Below are positions 33,841 to 41,715 of a stretch of 64,000 nucleotides of DNA, piece after piece (position 1 is the first letter of the stretch; every line of letters starts with the position of its first letter). Below the pieces are notes generated by a model. The model searched no databases and was not told where the DNA came from. It was given only the letters and a program-made list of their open reading frames with translations. The DNA lies in contig NZ_CP078013.2 in NCBI RefSeq assembly GCF_024112395.2, positions 2,418,001 to 2,482,000 of the forward strand, written 5' to 3'. The stretch is from Pseudomonas pergaminensis. GTDB taxonomy: Bacteria; Pseudomonadota; Gammaproteobacteria; Pseudomonadales; Pseudomonadaceae. A program made the position numbers and the translations under genes.

Positions 33841-35163
33841 GTGAAATTCAGCCTGCCAAAAATCGCTACCGCCCCCTTTTGCCCGCCGGAAGTCGCCGGT
33901 TCCGTCGCCGTTGACCCCAAGGCTTCGTTCTTCAAGCGCGCGCTGATGTTCGCCGGCCCAGGCTTGCTGATCTCCATTGGCTACATGGACCCAGGCAACT
34001 GGGCCACGGCCATCGAGGCGGGCTCACGCTACGGTTACAACCTGCTGTTCGTGGTGTTGCTGGCCAGCCTGGCGGGGATGGCGGTGCAGTGCCTGTGCTC
34101 GCGGTTGGGCATTGCCACCGGAAAAGACCTGGCGCAACTGTGCCGTGAGCGCTACAGCAAGCGATCCGCACGCACCCAGTGGGTGCTTGCGGAAATCTCC
34201 ATTATTGCCACCGACCTCGCCGAAGTACTCGGCTGTGCCCTGGCCTTTCACCTGCTGCTGGGGGTGTCACTGACCACCGGCATTGTCATCACTGCCTTCG
34301 ATACCTTGTTGATCCTGGCCCTGCAGAACCGCGGTTTCCGCCGCCTTGAAGCGATCATGCTGGCGCTGGTGGCGACCATCGGCGTGTGTTTCTTCATCGA
34401 ACTGGTCCTGATCAAACCTTACTGGCCCGACGTGTTCAGTGGTTTCACCCCATCGTTGTCGGCCATCAGCGATGCTGCGCCGCTGTACCTGGCCATCGGT
34501 ATTCTCGGGGCCACGGTAATGCCCCATAACCTCTACCTGCACAGCTCCATCGTGCAAACCCGCCTGATCGGCAAGGACCTCGCCAGTAAACAGGACGCGG
34601 TCAAGCTGGCGCGTATCGACACCATCGGCTCACTGGCCCTGGCTTTGCTGGTCAATGCGGCGATCCTGGTACTCGCCGCCGCCGCTTTCCACAAGACGGG
34701 CCACACTGACGTGGTGGAAATCCAGGACGCCTACCACCTGCTCGATCCTCTGGTGGGCGGCGCGTTCGCCAGCATCCTGTTCGGCATCGCCTTGCTGGCC
34801 TCCGGGCAAAGCTCCACCTTTACCGGCACCATCGCCGGGCAAGTGATCATGGAGGGTTACCTCAACCTGCGCATTCCCTGCTGGCAACGGCGCCTGATCA
34901 CGCGCGGACTGGCGCTGATCCCGGCGTTCCTGGGCGTATGGCTGATGGGCGACGATGCCATTGGCAAGCTGCTGATCCTTAGCCAGGTGGTTCTCAGCCT
35001 GCAGTTGCCGTTTGCGCTGTATCCATTGATCCGCATGACCGGCGACAAACAGCTGATGGGGCCGTTCGTGAATCGCCTGCCCACCCGGTTGCTGGCGTGG
35101 TTCCTGTTTGCAGTGATCAGCGGGGCAAATGCCTGGTTGATTGGGCAGTGGGTGTTGGGTTGA
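33841..35163 (+). CDS. mntH: Nramp-family divalent metal (Mn2+/Fe2+) transporter
   Basis: 440 residues from GTG 33841. Nramp hallmarks are helix 1 YMDPGNWATAIEAG (metal-binding Asp and Asn), helix 6 ATVMPHNLYLHSSIVQTR (Met and His), and LASGQSSTFTGTIAGQVIMEGYL. The protein imports Mn2+ or Fe2+ with protons across the inner membrane. About eleven helices are visible. I see no manganese riboswitch or recognisable MntR site in the short 41-base upstream gap. A CPA-type hydrophobic C-terminus ends the protein. Confidence 0.95.
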   Translation: MKFSLPKIATAPFCPPEVAGSVAVDPKASFFKRALMFAGPGLLISIGYMDPGNWATAIEAGSRYGYNLLFVVLLASLAGMAVQCLCSRLGIATGKDLAQLCRERYSKRSARTQWVLAEISIIATDLAEVLGCALAFHLLLGVSLTTGIVITAFDTLLILALQNRGFRRLEAIMLALVATIGVCFFIELVLIKPYWPDVFSGFTPSLSAISDAAPLYLAIGILGATVMPHNLYLHSSIVQTRLIGKDLASKQDAVKLARIDTIGSLALALLVNAAILVLAAAAFHKTGHTDVVEIQDAYHLLDPLVGGAFASILFGIALLASGQSSTFTGTIAGQVIMEGYLNLRIPCWQRRLITRGLALIPAFLGVWLMGDDAIGKLLILSQVVLSLQLPFALYPLIRMTGDKQLMGPFVNRLPTRLLAWFLFAVISGANAWLIGQWVLG

Positions 35164-35385
35164 TAGTTCAGGTTGAACAAGAGGACCTGAGTTCGAATGT
35201 GTCCAGCGTGTGCTTGATCTAACGTCACCGTAGTTCCTGCGCATGTCGTATTCATGAACGTTGTCCCATCGCGGAAGTTGCCCAAGTCTGCCGCACTACG
35301 CTTTGGCCAAAAATAGTGGCCGGCAAAATCAGATCCTACCTACTTTTTGAGGTAGGAAATGCCCTCAGTGGTGCGCCTCTACAGG

Positions 35386-36318
35386 TCACCGATCCCAATA
35401 CGGCACCCCCCCAAAACACTCCACGAAGTAATCAATCACCGTCCGCACTTTCAGCGACAAACGCCGGCTTCCAGGCCACAACGCCGCAATCTGCTGCGGC
35501 TCCAGGGTCGTCGCCACTTCATACTCCGTCAGCACCGCGTGCAAAGTGCCTGCACGCAGGCCTTCGCCGATCAACCAGGAAGGAAACACCACCAGCCCCA
35601 GCCCCTGCTCGGCTGCGTGGGTCAGGGTGTCGGCGTGGTTGCCGGTGATCGGGCCCTTGACGCTATAGGGTGTCCAGTCGCCCTGGCCCTTGCGGAAGAA
35701 CCAGCGTTGCTGGCCGGTGATGCCTTTGTAGGCCAGGCACTGGTGGTTGCTCAGCTCGTCGGGGTGTTGGGGCGTGCCGTGCCGGGCCAGGTAGGCAGGG
35801 CTGGCGGCAATCCGAAAGCGCTGGGGCGCGAAGATGCGTGCCTGCATGCTGGAGTCGTTGAGCACGCCGATGCGGAACAGCAGGTCGGTGCCATCTTGTA
35901 GTGGGTCGACGTAGGTGTCGGTCTGCTGGATATCCAGTTGCAGCTTCGGGTAGCGCCGGCACAACTCGCCCAACCATGGGGAAATGTGGCGCTGGCCGAA
36001 GACCATCGGCGCATTGATGCGCACCAGGCCGCTGGGTTCGCTTTCCTGTTCCTGCAGGGCTTGGCCGGCGGCTTCGAGTTGTTCGAGCATCAACCGCGCG
36101 TGCCGCCCGAGCAGGCGTCCGGCCTCGGTAGGGCTGACCGCGCGGGTGTGGCGGTACAGCAACTGTTGGCCGAGGGCCTGTTCCATCAACTGTATCTGGC
36201 GGGAGATGGAGGAGGGCGCGAGGCCCTCACGGCGGGCCACTTCGGAAAAGCTGCCGAAATCCAGCACGGCGACAAACAGGCGCAGCGCTTTGAAGCTCAG
36301 TTCATTCAAGCCTTGCAT
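35386..36318 (-). CDS. LysR-type transcriptional regulator
   Basis: About 310 residues from ATG 36318 (MQGLNELSFKALRLF); an adjacent ATG at 36321 is equivalent. The HTH is LRLFVAVLDFGSFSEVARREGLAPSSISRQIQLMEQALG, followed by a LysR substrate domain (LVRINAPMVFGQRHISPWLGEL). It is divergent from the paired DMT genes (36437-37382) with a 118-base intergenic gap, so that exporter pair is the probable target. The ORF extends upstream to 36606, but this part overlaps the transporter gene and is not coding. Confidence 0.9.
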   Translation of the reverse strand: MQGLNELSFKALRLFVAVLDFGSFSEVARREGLAPSSISRQIQLMEQALGQQLLYRHTRAVSPTEAGRLLGRHARLMLEQLEAAGQALQEQESEPSGLVRINAPMVFGQRHISPWLGELCRRYPKLQLDIQQTDTYVDPLQDGTDLLFRIGVLNDSSMQARIFAPQRFRIAASPAYLARHGTPQHPDELSNHQCLAYKGITGQQRWFFRKGQGDWTPYSVKGPITGNHADTLTHAAEQGLGLVVFPSWLIGEGLRAGTLHAVLTEYEVATTLEPQQIAALWPGSRRLSLKVRTVIDYFVECFGGVPYWDR

Positions 36319-36436
36319 CATGCCTCCAGGTTGTGCGTTTTGCGCAAAGGTGTTGTCGGCATGCTCCCATTTATCGCACAGGACGGCCACCGGATAATGC
36401 GCGTCATCCAATCCTTTGTTGATGTGCAGGTGATGT

Positions 36437-36925
36437 ATGCAAGCAAGTGCTGTTGAGGGCGTGGCGCACGCCAAGCCGAAGAAAAATGCCCTGCGGCTGC
36501 TGTTGCTGCCGCTGGTGATCCTGGCCGGCATGGGCCTGTCGGTGGAGGCGGGGTTACTCGGACCGCTGGGGGTGCAGGTCGGCCATCTGTGGGCAACCCT
36601 GAGCATTTTCGGGGTGGGCTCGGCGATCCTGTATCTGCTGCTGCTGTTCAGTGGCCCGCAAAAGGGCCCGGCACTGTCCGAGCTGCCGCGCTGGCAGTTG
36701 ATCGGCGGTTTCCTGGGGCCGATCTACGTGGTGGTGCTCACGCTCGCCACGCCGCATATCGGCATTGCGATGACCATGATCGCGATTTTGTCCGGTCAGG
36801 TCGGCAAGAGTGTGTTGATCGACCATTTCGGCTGGTTCGGCACAGCGCGCAAGCGGGTCAATGGTGAACGCTGGATTGCCCTGGCGTTGATTGTGGTGGC
36901 ACTTGTTCTGATTGCACGGGGTTAA
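36437..36925 (+). CDS. DMT-family transporter half (DUF606/YdcZ-like), subunit 1
   Basis: 162 residues with five hydrophobic helices after a short basic N-terminus (PKKNALRLLLLPLVILAGMGLSVEAGLLGPLG), plus RWQLIGGFLGPIYVVVLTLATPHIGIAMTMIAILSGQ. This is the DUF606/YdcZ type, where two five-helix halves encoded in tandem form one transporter. The second half begins 4 bases after this stop. Likely an exporter of a small metabolite controlled by the divergent LysR. Confidence 0.88.
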   Translation: MQASAVEGVAHAKPKKNALRLLLLPLVILAGMGLSVEAGLLGPLGVQVGHLWATLSIFGVGSAILYLLLLFSGPQKGPALSELPRWQLIGGFLGPIYVVVLTLATPHIGIAMTMIAILSGQVGKSVLIDHFGWFGTARKRVNGERWIALALIVVALVLIARG

Positions 36926-36929
36926 GGCG

Positions 36930-37382
36930 ATGAATCTGATTTTGTTATTGGTCGCTGTGGTTGCCGCCGGTGCGGTGTTGAGTGTGCAGGCGGCTATCAA
37001 TGGTCGCCTGGGTCAGACCGTGGGTGTGTTGCGTGGCAGCCTGGTGACCTTTGTGGTGGGGGCGATTGTCACCTCGCTGCTGATCCTGTTCTTTGAGCCC
37101 GCCCAGGCAGTGAGCCTGCTGCAGGTACCGAAATGGCAACTCACCGGCGCGTTGTTCGGCGTGGTGTACATGATGGTGATGGTCGGCGCGGTGCCGGTGG
37201 TCGGCACGGCCGTCGCGACCGTCGCGGTGATCGTCGGCCAACTGGGCATGGGCATGCTGATCGACAACTTCGGCTGGCTGGGCAACCCGGCCATCGAATT
37301 GTCGGGCAGCCGGATCGTGGCGATGGCCTGCCTGGCGTTGGCGCTGGTGTTCATGTACCGCAGCAATACCCGCACCGACTGA
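36930..37382 (+). CDS. DMT-family transporter half (DUF606/YdcZ-like), subunit 2
   Basis: 150 residues from ATG 36930, following TTAAGGCG. It shows the same five-helix layout as the upstream half, with paralogous segments: VQAAINGRLGQTVGVLRGSLVTFVVGAI, PKWQLTGALFGVVYMMVMVGAVPVVGTAVATVAVIVGQ, DNFGWLGNPAIELSG. The tandem arrangement indicates a heterodimeric transporter arising from gene duplication. Substrate unknown. Confidence 0.88.
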   Translation: MNLILLLVAVVAAGAVLSVQAAINGRLGQTVGVLRGSLVTFVVGAIVTSLLILFFEPAQAVSLLQVPKWQLTGALFGVVYMMVMVGAVPVVGTAVATVAVIVGQLGMGMLIDNFGWLGNPAIELSGSRIVAMACLALALVFMYRSNTRTD

Positions 37383-37470
37383 TGGTTTGAACCATCGACG
37401 GCGGGCCACAGTCACTGCTTAAGGTGCCGGCGCCCGCCGCACTGGGACGACCATGAAGAAGGAGTCTGAC

Positions 37471-37641
37471 ATGCCAGATAAAACCTGTGCCTGCCCACAC
37501 TGCAAGTGCGTGCTGGGAGCCGATGCGATAATGAAGGACGGCAAGGGCTATTGCTGCCAGGGCTGTGCTGAGCACCATGCCCATGGTGAACCGTGTGCAT
37601 CGGCCACCGGCTGCGAATGCGCGAAGTCAGCCAAGGGCTGA
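37471..37641 (+). CDS. Metallothionein
   Basis: 56 residues from ATG 37471, placed 6 bases after AAGGAG. It has ten cysteines (6, 8, 11, 13, 28, 29, 32, 42, 48, 50) and four histidines, arranged as CAC-x2-CKC, YCCQGC, and C-x5-CEC. This matches the bacterial (SmtA/PmtA-type) metallothioneins found in pseudomonads, which bind Zn, Cd or Cu in the cytosol. It stands alone between the DMT pair and a REP-rich stretch. Confidence 0.92.
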   Translation: MPDKTCACPHCKCVLGADAIMKDGKGYCCQGCAEHHAHGEPCASATGCECAKSAKG

Positions 37642-37654
37642 GTGCGGTCAAGAA

Positions 37655-37740
37655 TGTAGGAGCTGGCTTGCCTGCGATGGCGTCGACTGGGTGTGCCTGA
37701 TGTACCGAGGTGCCTGCATCGCAGGCAAGCCAGCTCCCAC
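37655..37740. repeat. REPIN downstream of the metallothionein gene
   Basis: TGTAGGAGCTGGCTTGCCTG is mirrored by CAGGCAAGCCAGCTCCCACA about 60 bases later, with GCGATGG/GCATCGC inner arms. Its right half is also the first unit of the 72-bp tandem repeat that follows. Confidence 0.88.
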
Positions 37741-37936
37741 ATTTGGATCGCGGGGTGACAGTTAGATTGTGGTCCGCTGTTAGGCCGTCTTCGCAGGCAA
37801 GCCAGCTCCCACATTTGGATCGGGGGGTGACAGTTGGAGAGTGGTCGGCTGTCAGGACGCTTTCGCAGGCAAGCCAGCTCCCACATGTGGATCGCGGGAT
37901 TACAGGTAGATAGCTGTCAGGCCGCCAGCGGCAGCA
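37721..37936. repeat. 72-bp tandem repeat built on a REP half-site (three units)
   Basis: GCAGGCAAGCCAGCTCCCAC recurs at 37721, 37793 and 37865, exactly 72 bases apart. The intervening segments (GGATCG, GGGTGACAGTT, GTGGTC-GCTGT) are also conserved with a few substitutions. The third unit is shorter and more diverged. No gene is present between 37642 and 37965. Confidence 0.9.
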
Positions 37937-37965
37937 AGCTCGCAAAGGTATCCGTGTTCCGTGGG

Positions 37966-38238
37966 CTACTGAGTTTCCAGTTCAAGCCGCAGGCTATGGT
38001 CTGACAAACGCTGACGGTCCTTCACGATGGCGCTGGTGCGCCGCCCCTCCAGCGCAAACACCACAGTGTGTGCCGCGTGCAGGTCGTCCGGTAAAGGCTG
38101 GAACACCTTCAGCACTGTCCAGCCAGGTTGTTGCTGCAAACTCACCTGGCATTCGACATGTTTGGCCATGGGTCCGAATAGAGTGTCCTGGGTGTAGTCA
38201 ATGCGCGCCTTGCCATTGACCCGTACCGGTAAATCCAT
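37966..38238 (-). CDS. Small protein of unknown function, partner of DUF6555-like copy 2
   Basis: 90 residues from ATG 38238, well placed after GGGAGAGAACC. It is a soluble, strand-rich protein (LPVRVNGKARIDYTQDTLFGPMAKHVECQVSL, GWTVLKVFQPLPDDLHAAHTVVFALEGRRT). The reading frame extends upstream into the neighbour, but the internal ATG has the clear ribosome site. It starts 14 bases after the DUF6555-like stop, so the two form an operon. No family recognised. Confidence 0.7.
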   Translation of the reverse strand: MDLPVRVNGKARIDYTQDTLFGPMAKHVECQVSLQQQPGWTVLKVFQPLPDDLHAAHTVVFALEGRRTSAIVKDRQRLSDHSLRLELETQ

Positions 38239-38252
38239 GGTTCTCTCCCTGA

Positions 38253-38495
38253 TCAAGCCTGGGCGCGCGCATCCGAGCGGCGCCATTGCACGTTGGTGAT
38301 GCCGAATTTTTCCGCCTGCTGTTGGCTGGTCTTTTTCACTTGCTCGCGGGCAAAGCGGCCGATACGGCCCACGCCGGCGTCACAACTCGCCCAGTGCCAG
38401 GCTTCGGCAGCATCCAGTTTCTCCAATCGAATGATGAACGACTTGGGTTCGCCATGCAGGGTGTAATCGATCACAAACAGCTTTGCGTTATTCAT
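38253..38495 (-). CDS. Small conserved Pseudomonas protein (DUF6555-like), copy 2
   Basis: 80 residues, paralogous to the product of 2588-2824. Shared segments are LHG-x-PKSF, AEAWHWA, EQVKKT and AEK-x-GIT-x-V-x-W. Residue Cys39 and the C-terminal RSDARAQA extension are specific to this copy. It lacks a signal peptide. The gene is first in a two-gene operon with the unknown gene at 37966-38238. A ribosome site (GGGAGGGTCAATGGACCA) lies upstream of the ATG. No function is known. Confidence 0.8.
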   Translation of the reverse strand: MNNAKLFVIDYTLHGEPKSFIIRLEKLDAAEAWHWASCDAGVGRIGRFAREQVKKTSQQQAEKFGITNVQWRRSDARAQA

Positions 38496-38611
38496 TGGTC
38501 CATTGACCCTCCCGGTATAAGCAAGTGATCACCTGCGGCTGTAAAAATTCACTCGGATTGTCGAGAGGTGGTCATTACCATGGCGGCTCACCCCTGATTG
38601 ATGTGCACCCC

Positions 38612-39376
38612 ATGGCCCAGGCTGCGCCCCCCGACCTCAGTGATCACGCCGTTCCCGTGCAGCCCCTGGCGCGCACCTACCCGCGTGGGCTGTACGTTGA
38701 ACCCCACAGCCACGACTGGGGCCAGTTGCTCTACGCCATGAGCGGCGTGATGTGGGTCGAGACCCCGCGTGAAGCGCTGGTGGTGCCGCCGCAGCGCGCC
38801 GTATGGCTGCCGCCAGGTGTGGAGCATGGGATTCGTGTGGTGTCGGATTTGCAGATGCGCAATATCTACCTGCGCCCGGCGCTGGCGGCGACGCTGGACA
38901 GCCAGGTGCAGGTGATCGAAGTCGGTGGGTTGTTGCGGGAGTTGATCGTCACGCTGGTGGACGAGGGCGACAACGGTGAGGCGGATTACTACGATGCAGT
39001 GGTCAGCCTGGCCCTGCTGGAGCTGCAACGGGCGCGCCGCTCGCAAATCCGCATTGCCATGCCGGTGGAGGCAGACCGCCGCCTGATCAATGCCTGCCAG
39101 GCGGTCATGGCCGCGCCGTCCCTGGAGGTCCCGTTCGAACAGCATGCCGAAACCGCCGGTGCCAGTGTGCGCACCCTGGCGCGGCTGTTCCAGAACCACC
39201 TGGGCATGGGCTTTGCCGAGTGGCGCCGCCAGGTGCAACTGGCCACGGCGGTGGCGGAGTTGATCCAGGGCCAGTCTGTCAGCGGCATTGCCCGGTCCCT
39301 CGGCTACTCACCCAGCAGTTTCAGCGACATGTTCCGCCGCGAACTCGGCGTGGCGCCTTCGCACTACGTGGGTTGA
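38612..39376 (+). CDS. AraC-family transcriptional regulator
   Basis: About 254 residues from ATG 38612; a GTG three codons upstream is possible. It has a cupin N-terminus (GLYVEPHSHDWGQLLYAMSGVMWVETP, VVPPQRAVWLPPGVEHGI) and an AraC DNA-binding domain (TLARLFQNHLGMGFAEWRRQVQLATAVAELIQ, SVSGIARSLGYSPSSFSDMFRRELGVAPSHYV). It is related in layout to the regulator at 31345. Co-directional with the XapX and MDR genes downstream, which it may control. Confidence 0.9.
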   Translation: MAQAAPPDLSDHAVPVQPLARTYPRGLYVEPHSHDWGQLLYAMSGVMWVETPREALVVPPQRAVWLPPGVEHGIRVVSDLQMRNIYLRPALAATLDSQVQVIEVGGLLRELIVTLVDEGDNGEADYYDAVVSLALLELQRARRSQIRIAMPVEADRRLINACQAVMAAPSLEVPFEQHAETAGASVRTLARLFQNHLGMGFAEWRRQVQLATAVAELIQGQSVSGIARSLGYSPSSFSDMFRRELGVAPSHYVG

Positions 39377-39465
39377 GGGTTTGGCCGAAATCCTGAAGTA
39401 CTTGGCCGATGCTTCAGGATTCGGCTCTCTACACTGAGCGCAACCACCTACACGGCGCTCACCTC

Positions 39466-39639
39466 ATGAACTACCTGATTTCCCTCGCCATCGGCCTGTT
39501 TGTCGGCGTGATCTACGGCGCCCTGGATTTCCGCTCGCCAGCCCCCCCGGCCATCGCCTTGATCGGCCTGATGGGCATGCTGCTGGGCGAAAAGCTCTGG
39601 CCCATGGGCCGGCTGTGGGTGAGCACCTGGTTGTCTTGA
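39466..39639 (+). CDS. XapX-domain small membrane protein
   Basis: 57 residues from ATG 39466 (MNYLISLAIGLFVGVIYGALDFRSPAPPAIALIGLMGMLLGEKL). It has two hydrophobic helices separated by RSPAPPA, the XapX/DUF1427 signature. These small inner-membrane proteins often lie beside oxidoreductases or transporters; function unknown. It sits 30 bases before the MDR dehydrogenase gene. Confidence 0.82.
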   Translation: MNYLISLAIGLFVGVIYGALDFRSPAPPAIALIGLMGMLLGEKLWPMGRLWVSTWLS

Positions 39640-39669
39640 TCCCTTTTTACTCTTCGATGGATATTGGCC

Positions 39670-40629
39670 ATGAAAGCACTGCAATTTACCGCTACCGGCG
39701 ATCTCGCCGCCCTCAGCGTAGTCGACGTCGCCACACCGGTACCGGCCGAGGGTGAAGTGCTGGTACAGATCAAGGCCGCGGGCCTCAACCCCAGCGACGT
39801 CAAAAACGTGCTCGGCCGTTTTCCCTACACCACCTTGCCACGCATTCCCGGTCGCGACTTCGCCGGCGTCGTCGTGGAGGGGCCAAAAGAATGGGTAGGC
39901 CAGGACGTCTGGGGCACAGGCCGCGACCTGGGGTTCTTTGCCGACGGTTCCCATGCCCAGTACCTCACCGTCTCGGCCAAGGGCGTGGCGCACAAACCCA
40001 CCCACCTGAGTTTCGCCCAGGCCGCCAGCCTCGGCGTGCCGTACACCACCGCCTGGGACGCGCTGGAGCGCAGCGGTGTGGGCAAAGGCACCCGGTTGCT
40101 GGTGATTGGCGCCAATGGTGCCGTGGGTAGCGCGGCATTGGCTTTGGCGAAGATTCGCGGGGCCCAGGTGCTGGCTGCGGTGCGTCGACCGGAGCAGGTT
40201 GCAGCCTTGCAGGGGCAGGGCTTTGAGGCGATTGCCCTGGGCAGTCCGGAAGAACTGGGCTCGCAGGTGAATGCCGTGTTCACGGGCGGCGCCGACGTGA
40301 TCTTCGACACCACCGGTTTCTGGCTGCCGGCGGCTGTGGCAGGCCTGGCGCCGTTCGGTCGCATTGCAATCATCGCGGCACCGGTGGACGGCCATGTGCA
40401 ACTGCCGGCCCTGGCCTTGTACCGCAAGGGCGGCTCGGTGGTGGGGATCAATTCGTTGCTCTACAACTGCGAGCAATGCGCGGTGATGCTGGAGCAGTTC
40501 GGGCGCTTCTTTGATGAAGGCCTGCTGCCGTTGCCCACGGGCCTGCGTGAAGTCGCGTTGGCAAATGGCGTGCAGTGTTATGAAGAAGTGAACCAGGGCA
40601 GCGCCGACAAAATCATCTTCGTGCCCTGA
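39670..40629 (+). CDS. Zinc-independent MDR-family quinone oxidoreductase/alcohol dehydrogenase-like
   Basis: 319 residues from ATG 39670. It has the MDR layout: N-terminal GroES-like domain (VLVQIKAAGLNPSDVKNVLGRFP, PRIPGRDFAGVVV) and a Rossmann domain with LLVIGANGAVGSAALALAKIRGAQVLAAVRR. The NSD-x-KNVLG motif and absence of structural zinc cysteines fit the NADPH quinone oxidoreductase/zeta-crystallin branch. It should reduce quinones or alpha,beta-unsaturated carbonyls with NADPH in the cytosol. Likely co-transcribed with the XapX gene under the AraC regulator upstream. Confidence 0.88.
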   Translation: MKALQFTATGDLAALSVVDVATPVPAEGEVLVQIKAAGLNPSDVKNVLGRFPYTTLPRIPGRDFAGVVVEGPKEWVGQDVWGTGRDLGFFADGSHAQYLTVSAKGVAHKPTHLSFAQAASLGVPYTTAWDALERSGVGKGTRLLVIGANGAVGSAALALAKIRGAQVLAAVRRPEQVAALQGQGFEAIALGSPEELGSQVNAVFTGGADVIFDTTGFWLPAAVAGLAPFGRIAIIAAPVDGHVQLPALALYRKGGSVVGINSLLYNCEQCAVMLEQFGRFFDEGLLPLPTGLREVALANGVQCYEEVNQGSADKIIFVP

Positions 40630-40638
40630 CACAGCCCC

Positions 40639-40666
40639 TGTAGGCGCCGGCAAGCCGGCGCCTACA
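40639..40666. terminator. Long GC-rich palindrome between convergent genes
   Basis: TGTAGGCGCCGG pairs perfectly with CCGGCGCCTACA around a CAAG loop, 10 bases after the dehydrogenase stop and 7 bases before the stop of the minus-strand NUP gene. It probably terminates transcription from both sides. It also resembles a REP-type element; see 46073. Confidence 0.7.
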
Positions 40667-40672
40667 GAATCA

Positions 40673-41701
40673 TCAGGCTTCGGGAACGCCTTTTTCCCAT
40701 GCGGACCAGTTCTTCAGGATCGCCTGCACCAGCGGGTTGCCAGTGCGGTACAGGTTCTCCAGCGCCGGCACAAAGCCGCCTTGATCGGCGTATTTCAGCA
40801 GGTTGTCCACTTCACTGTAGCCAGGGTAAGGGCGGTCGAAGTCCGACCCTGCGCGCACCACTGCCAGGCGTTGGATATCCACCAGGCCTTCGCGGCTGGC
40901 GCGTAGCAGGGCTTCATAGGTGGAATTGTCTTCCTGCTGAGTGGTGCAGTACTCGCCTTTGTTGTCGGTCAGCAACTTGGTCCAGACTTCGGCGCGCTCA
41001 CTCAAGCGCGTGCCGGAGAACCAAGTGTTGCCCGCGAGGGTGTCACAGCGGGTGACTTGCGGCGGCTGGTTGGCTGGGGCGGCAGGGTAGTGTTTGCGCC
41101 AGGCGCTGGATTCCTTGCTTTCGGTCAGCTCGACTTTCTGCGACAAGGCGAAGGCCTTGGCCTGCAACTTGGGGTTCAGCTCAAACACTTCGGTCTTGTA
41201 GTCCAACGGAGGTTTTTCGTTGGGGCCCTTGGTGTTGATGCCGATATAGCCGGTCGGCCAATCCTTGGGGGCATCCCGTGAATCCAGCTCCCACTGAGTG
41301 CCGAACTCCACCAGGTAATGCGCCCAGGCGGCGGTGCCGATGGTGCCATGCTTGGGGCTGATACCGGCAATCCCGGCGATCAGGAAATAGCTCTGGCGCA
41401 GGTCGAACTTGGGCGACAAGGCCAGGGCGAGGGTGGAGGCCGCGGCATTGGTCTGGCCCATGCCGGTTACCAGCAGGCACACGTCCTGGGTGTTGCAGCG
41501 GATTACCGGGTATTCGGCGGATAGTCCCGGCACGCGCACTTCCTGCTTGAGTGCCAGGCGGTCGATCCAGGTTTGTGCCTCCGGGGCGAACATGGTGATC
41601 AGCATGACCTTGGGTTTGATCGGCGCAGGCGCATCCGCCAGCACCACGTGGGGTAGCAGGGCCAGGCCGACGGCCATTGAGAGACGTTTGAACGCTTTCA
41701 T
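40673..41701 (-). CDS. Purine nucleoside permease (NUP family)
   Basis: This 342-residue protein has a signal peptide (KRLSMAVGLALLPHVVLADAP) and the NUP family layout: PKVMLITMFAPEAQTWIDRL, the conserved VTGMGQTNAAASTLALALSP, FLIAGIAGISPKHGTIGTAAWAHYLVEFG, and TQQEDNSTYEALLRASREG. NUP proteins resemble nucleoside phosphorylases but lie in the periplasm or membrane and act in purine-nucleoside uptake. It is 14 bases downstream of tsx in a two-gene nucleoside-uptake operon. Confidence 0.9.
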   Translation of the reverse strand: MKAFKRLSMAVGLALLPHVVLADAPAPIKPKVMLITMFAPEAQTWIDRLALKQEVRVPGLSAEYPVIRCNTQDVCLLVTGMGQTNAAASTLALALSPKFDLRQSYFLIAGIAGISPKHGTIGTAAWAHYLVEFGTQWELDSRDAPKDWPTGYIGINTKGPNEKPPLDYKTEVFELNPKLQAKAFALSQKVELTESKESSAWRKHYPAAPANQPPQVTRCDTLAGNTWFSGTRLSERAEVWTKLLTDNKGEYCTTQQEDNSTYEALLRASREGLVDIQRLAVVRAGSDFDRPYPGYSEVDNLLKYADQGGFVPALENLYRTGNPLVQAILKNWSAWEKGVPEA

Positions 41702-41715
41702 CTAAAACTCCTTGA

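Noticed and set aside
37721..37936. CRISPR-like array
   Set aside because: The 72-base units repeat across their whole length, including the supposed spacers, and contain a REP half-site; there are no cas genes.
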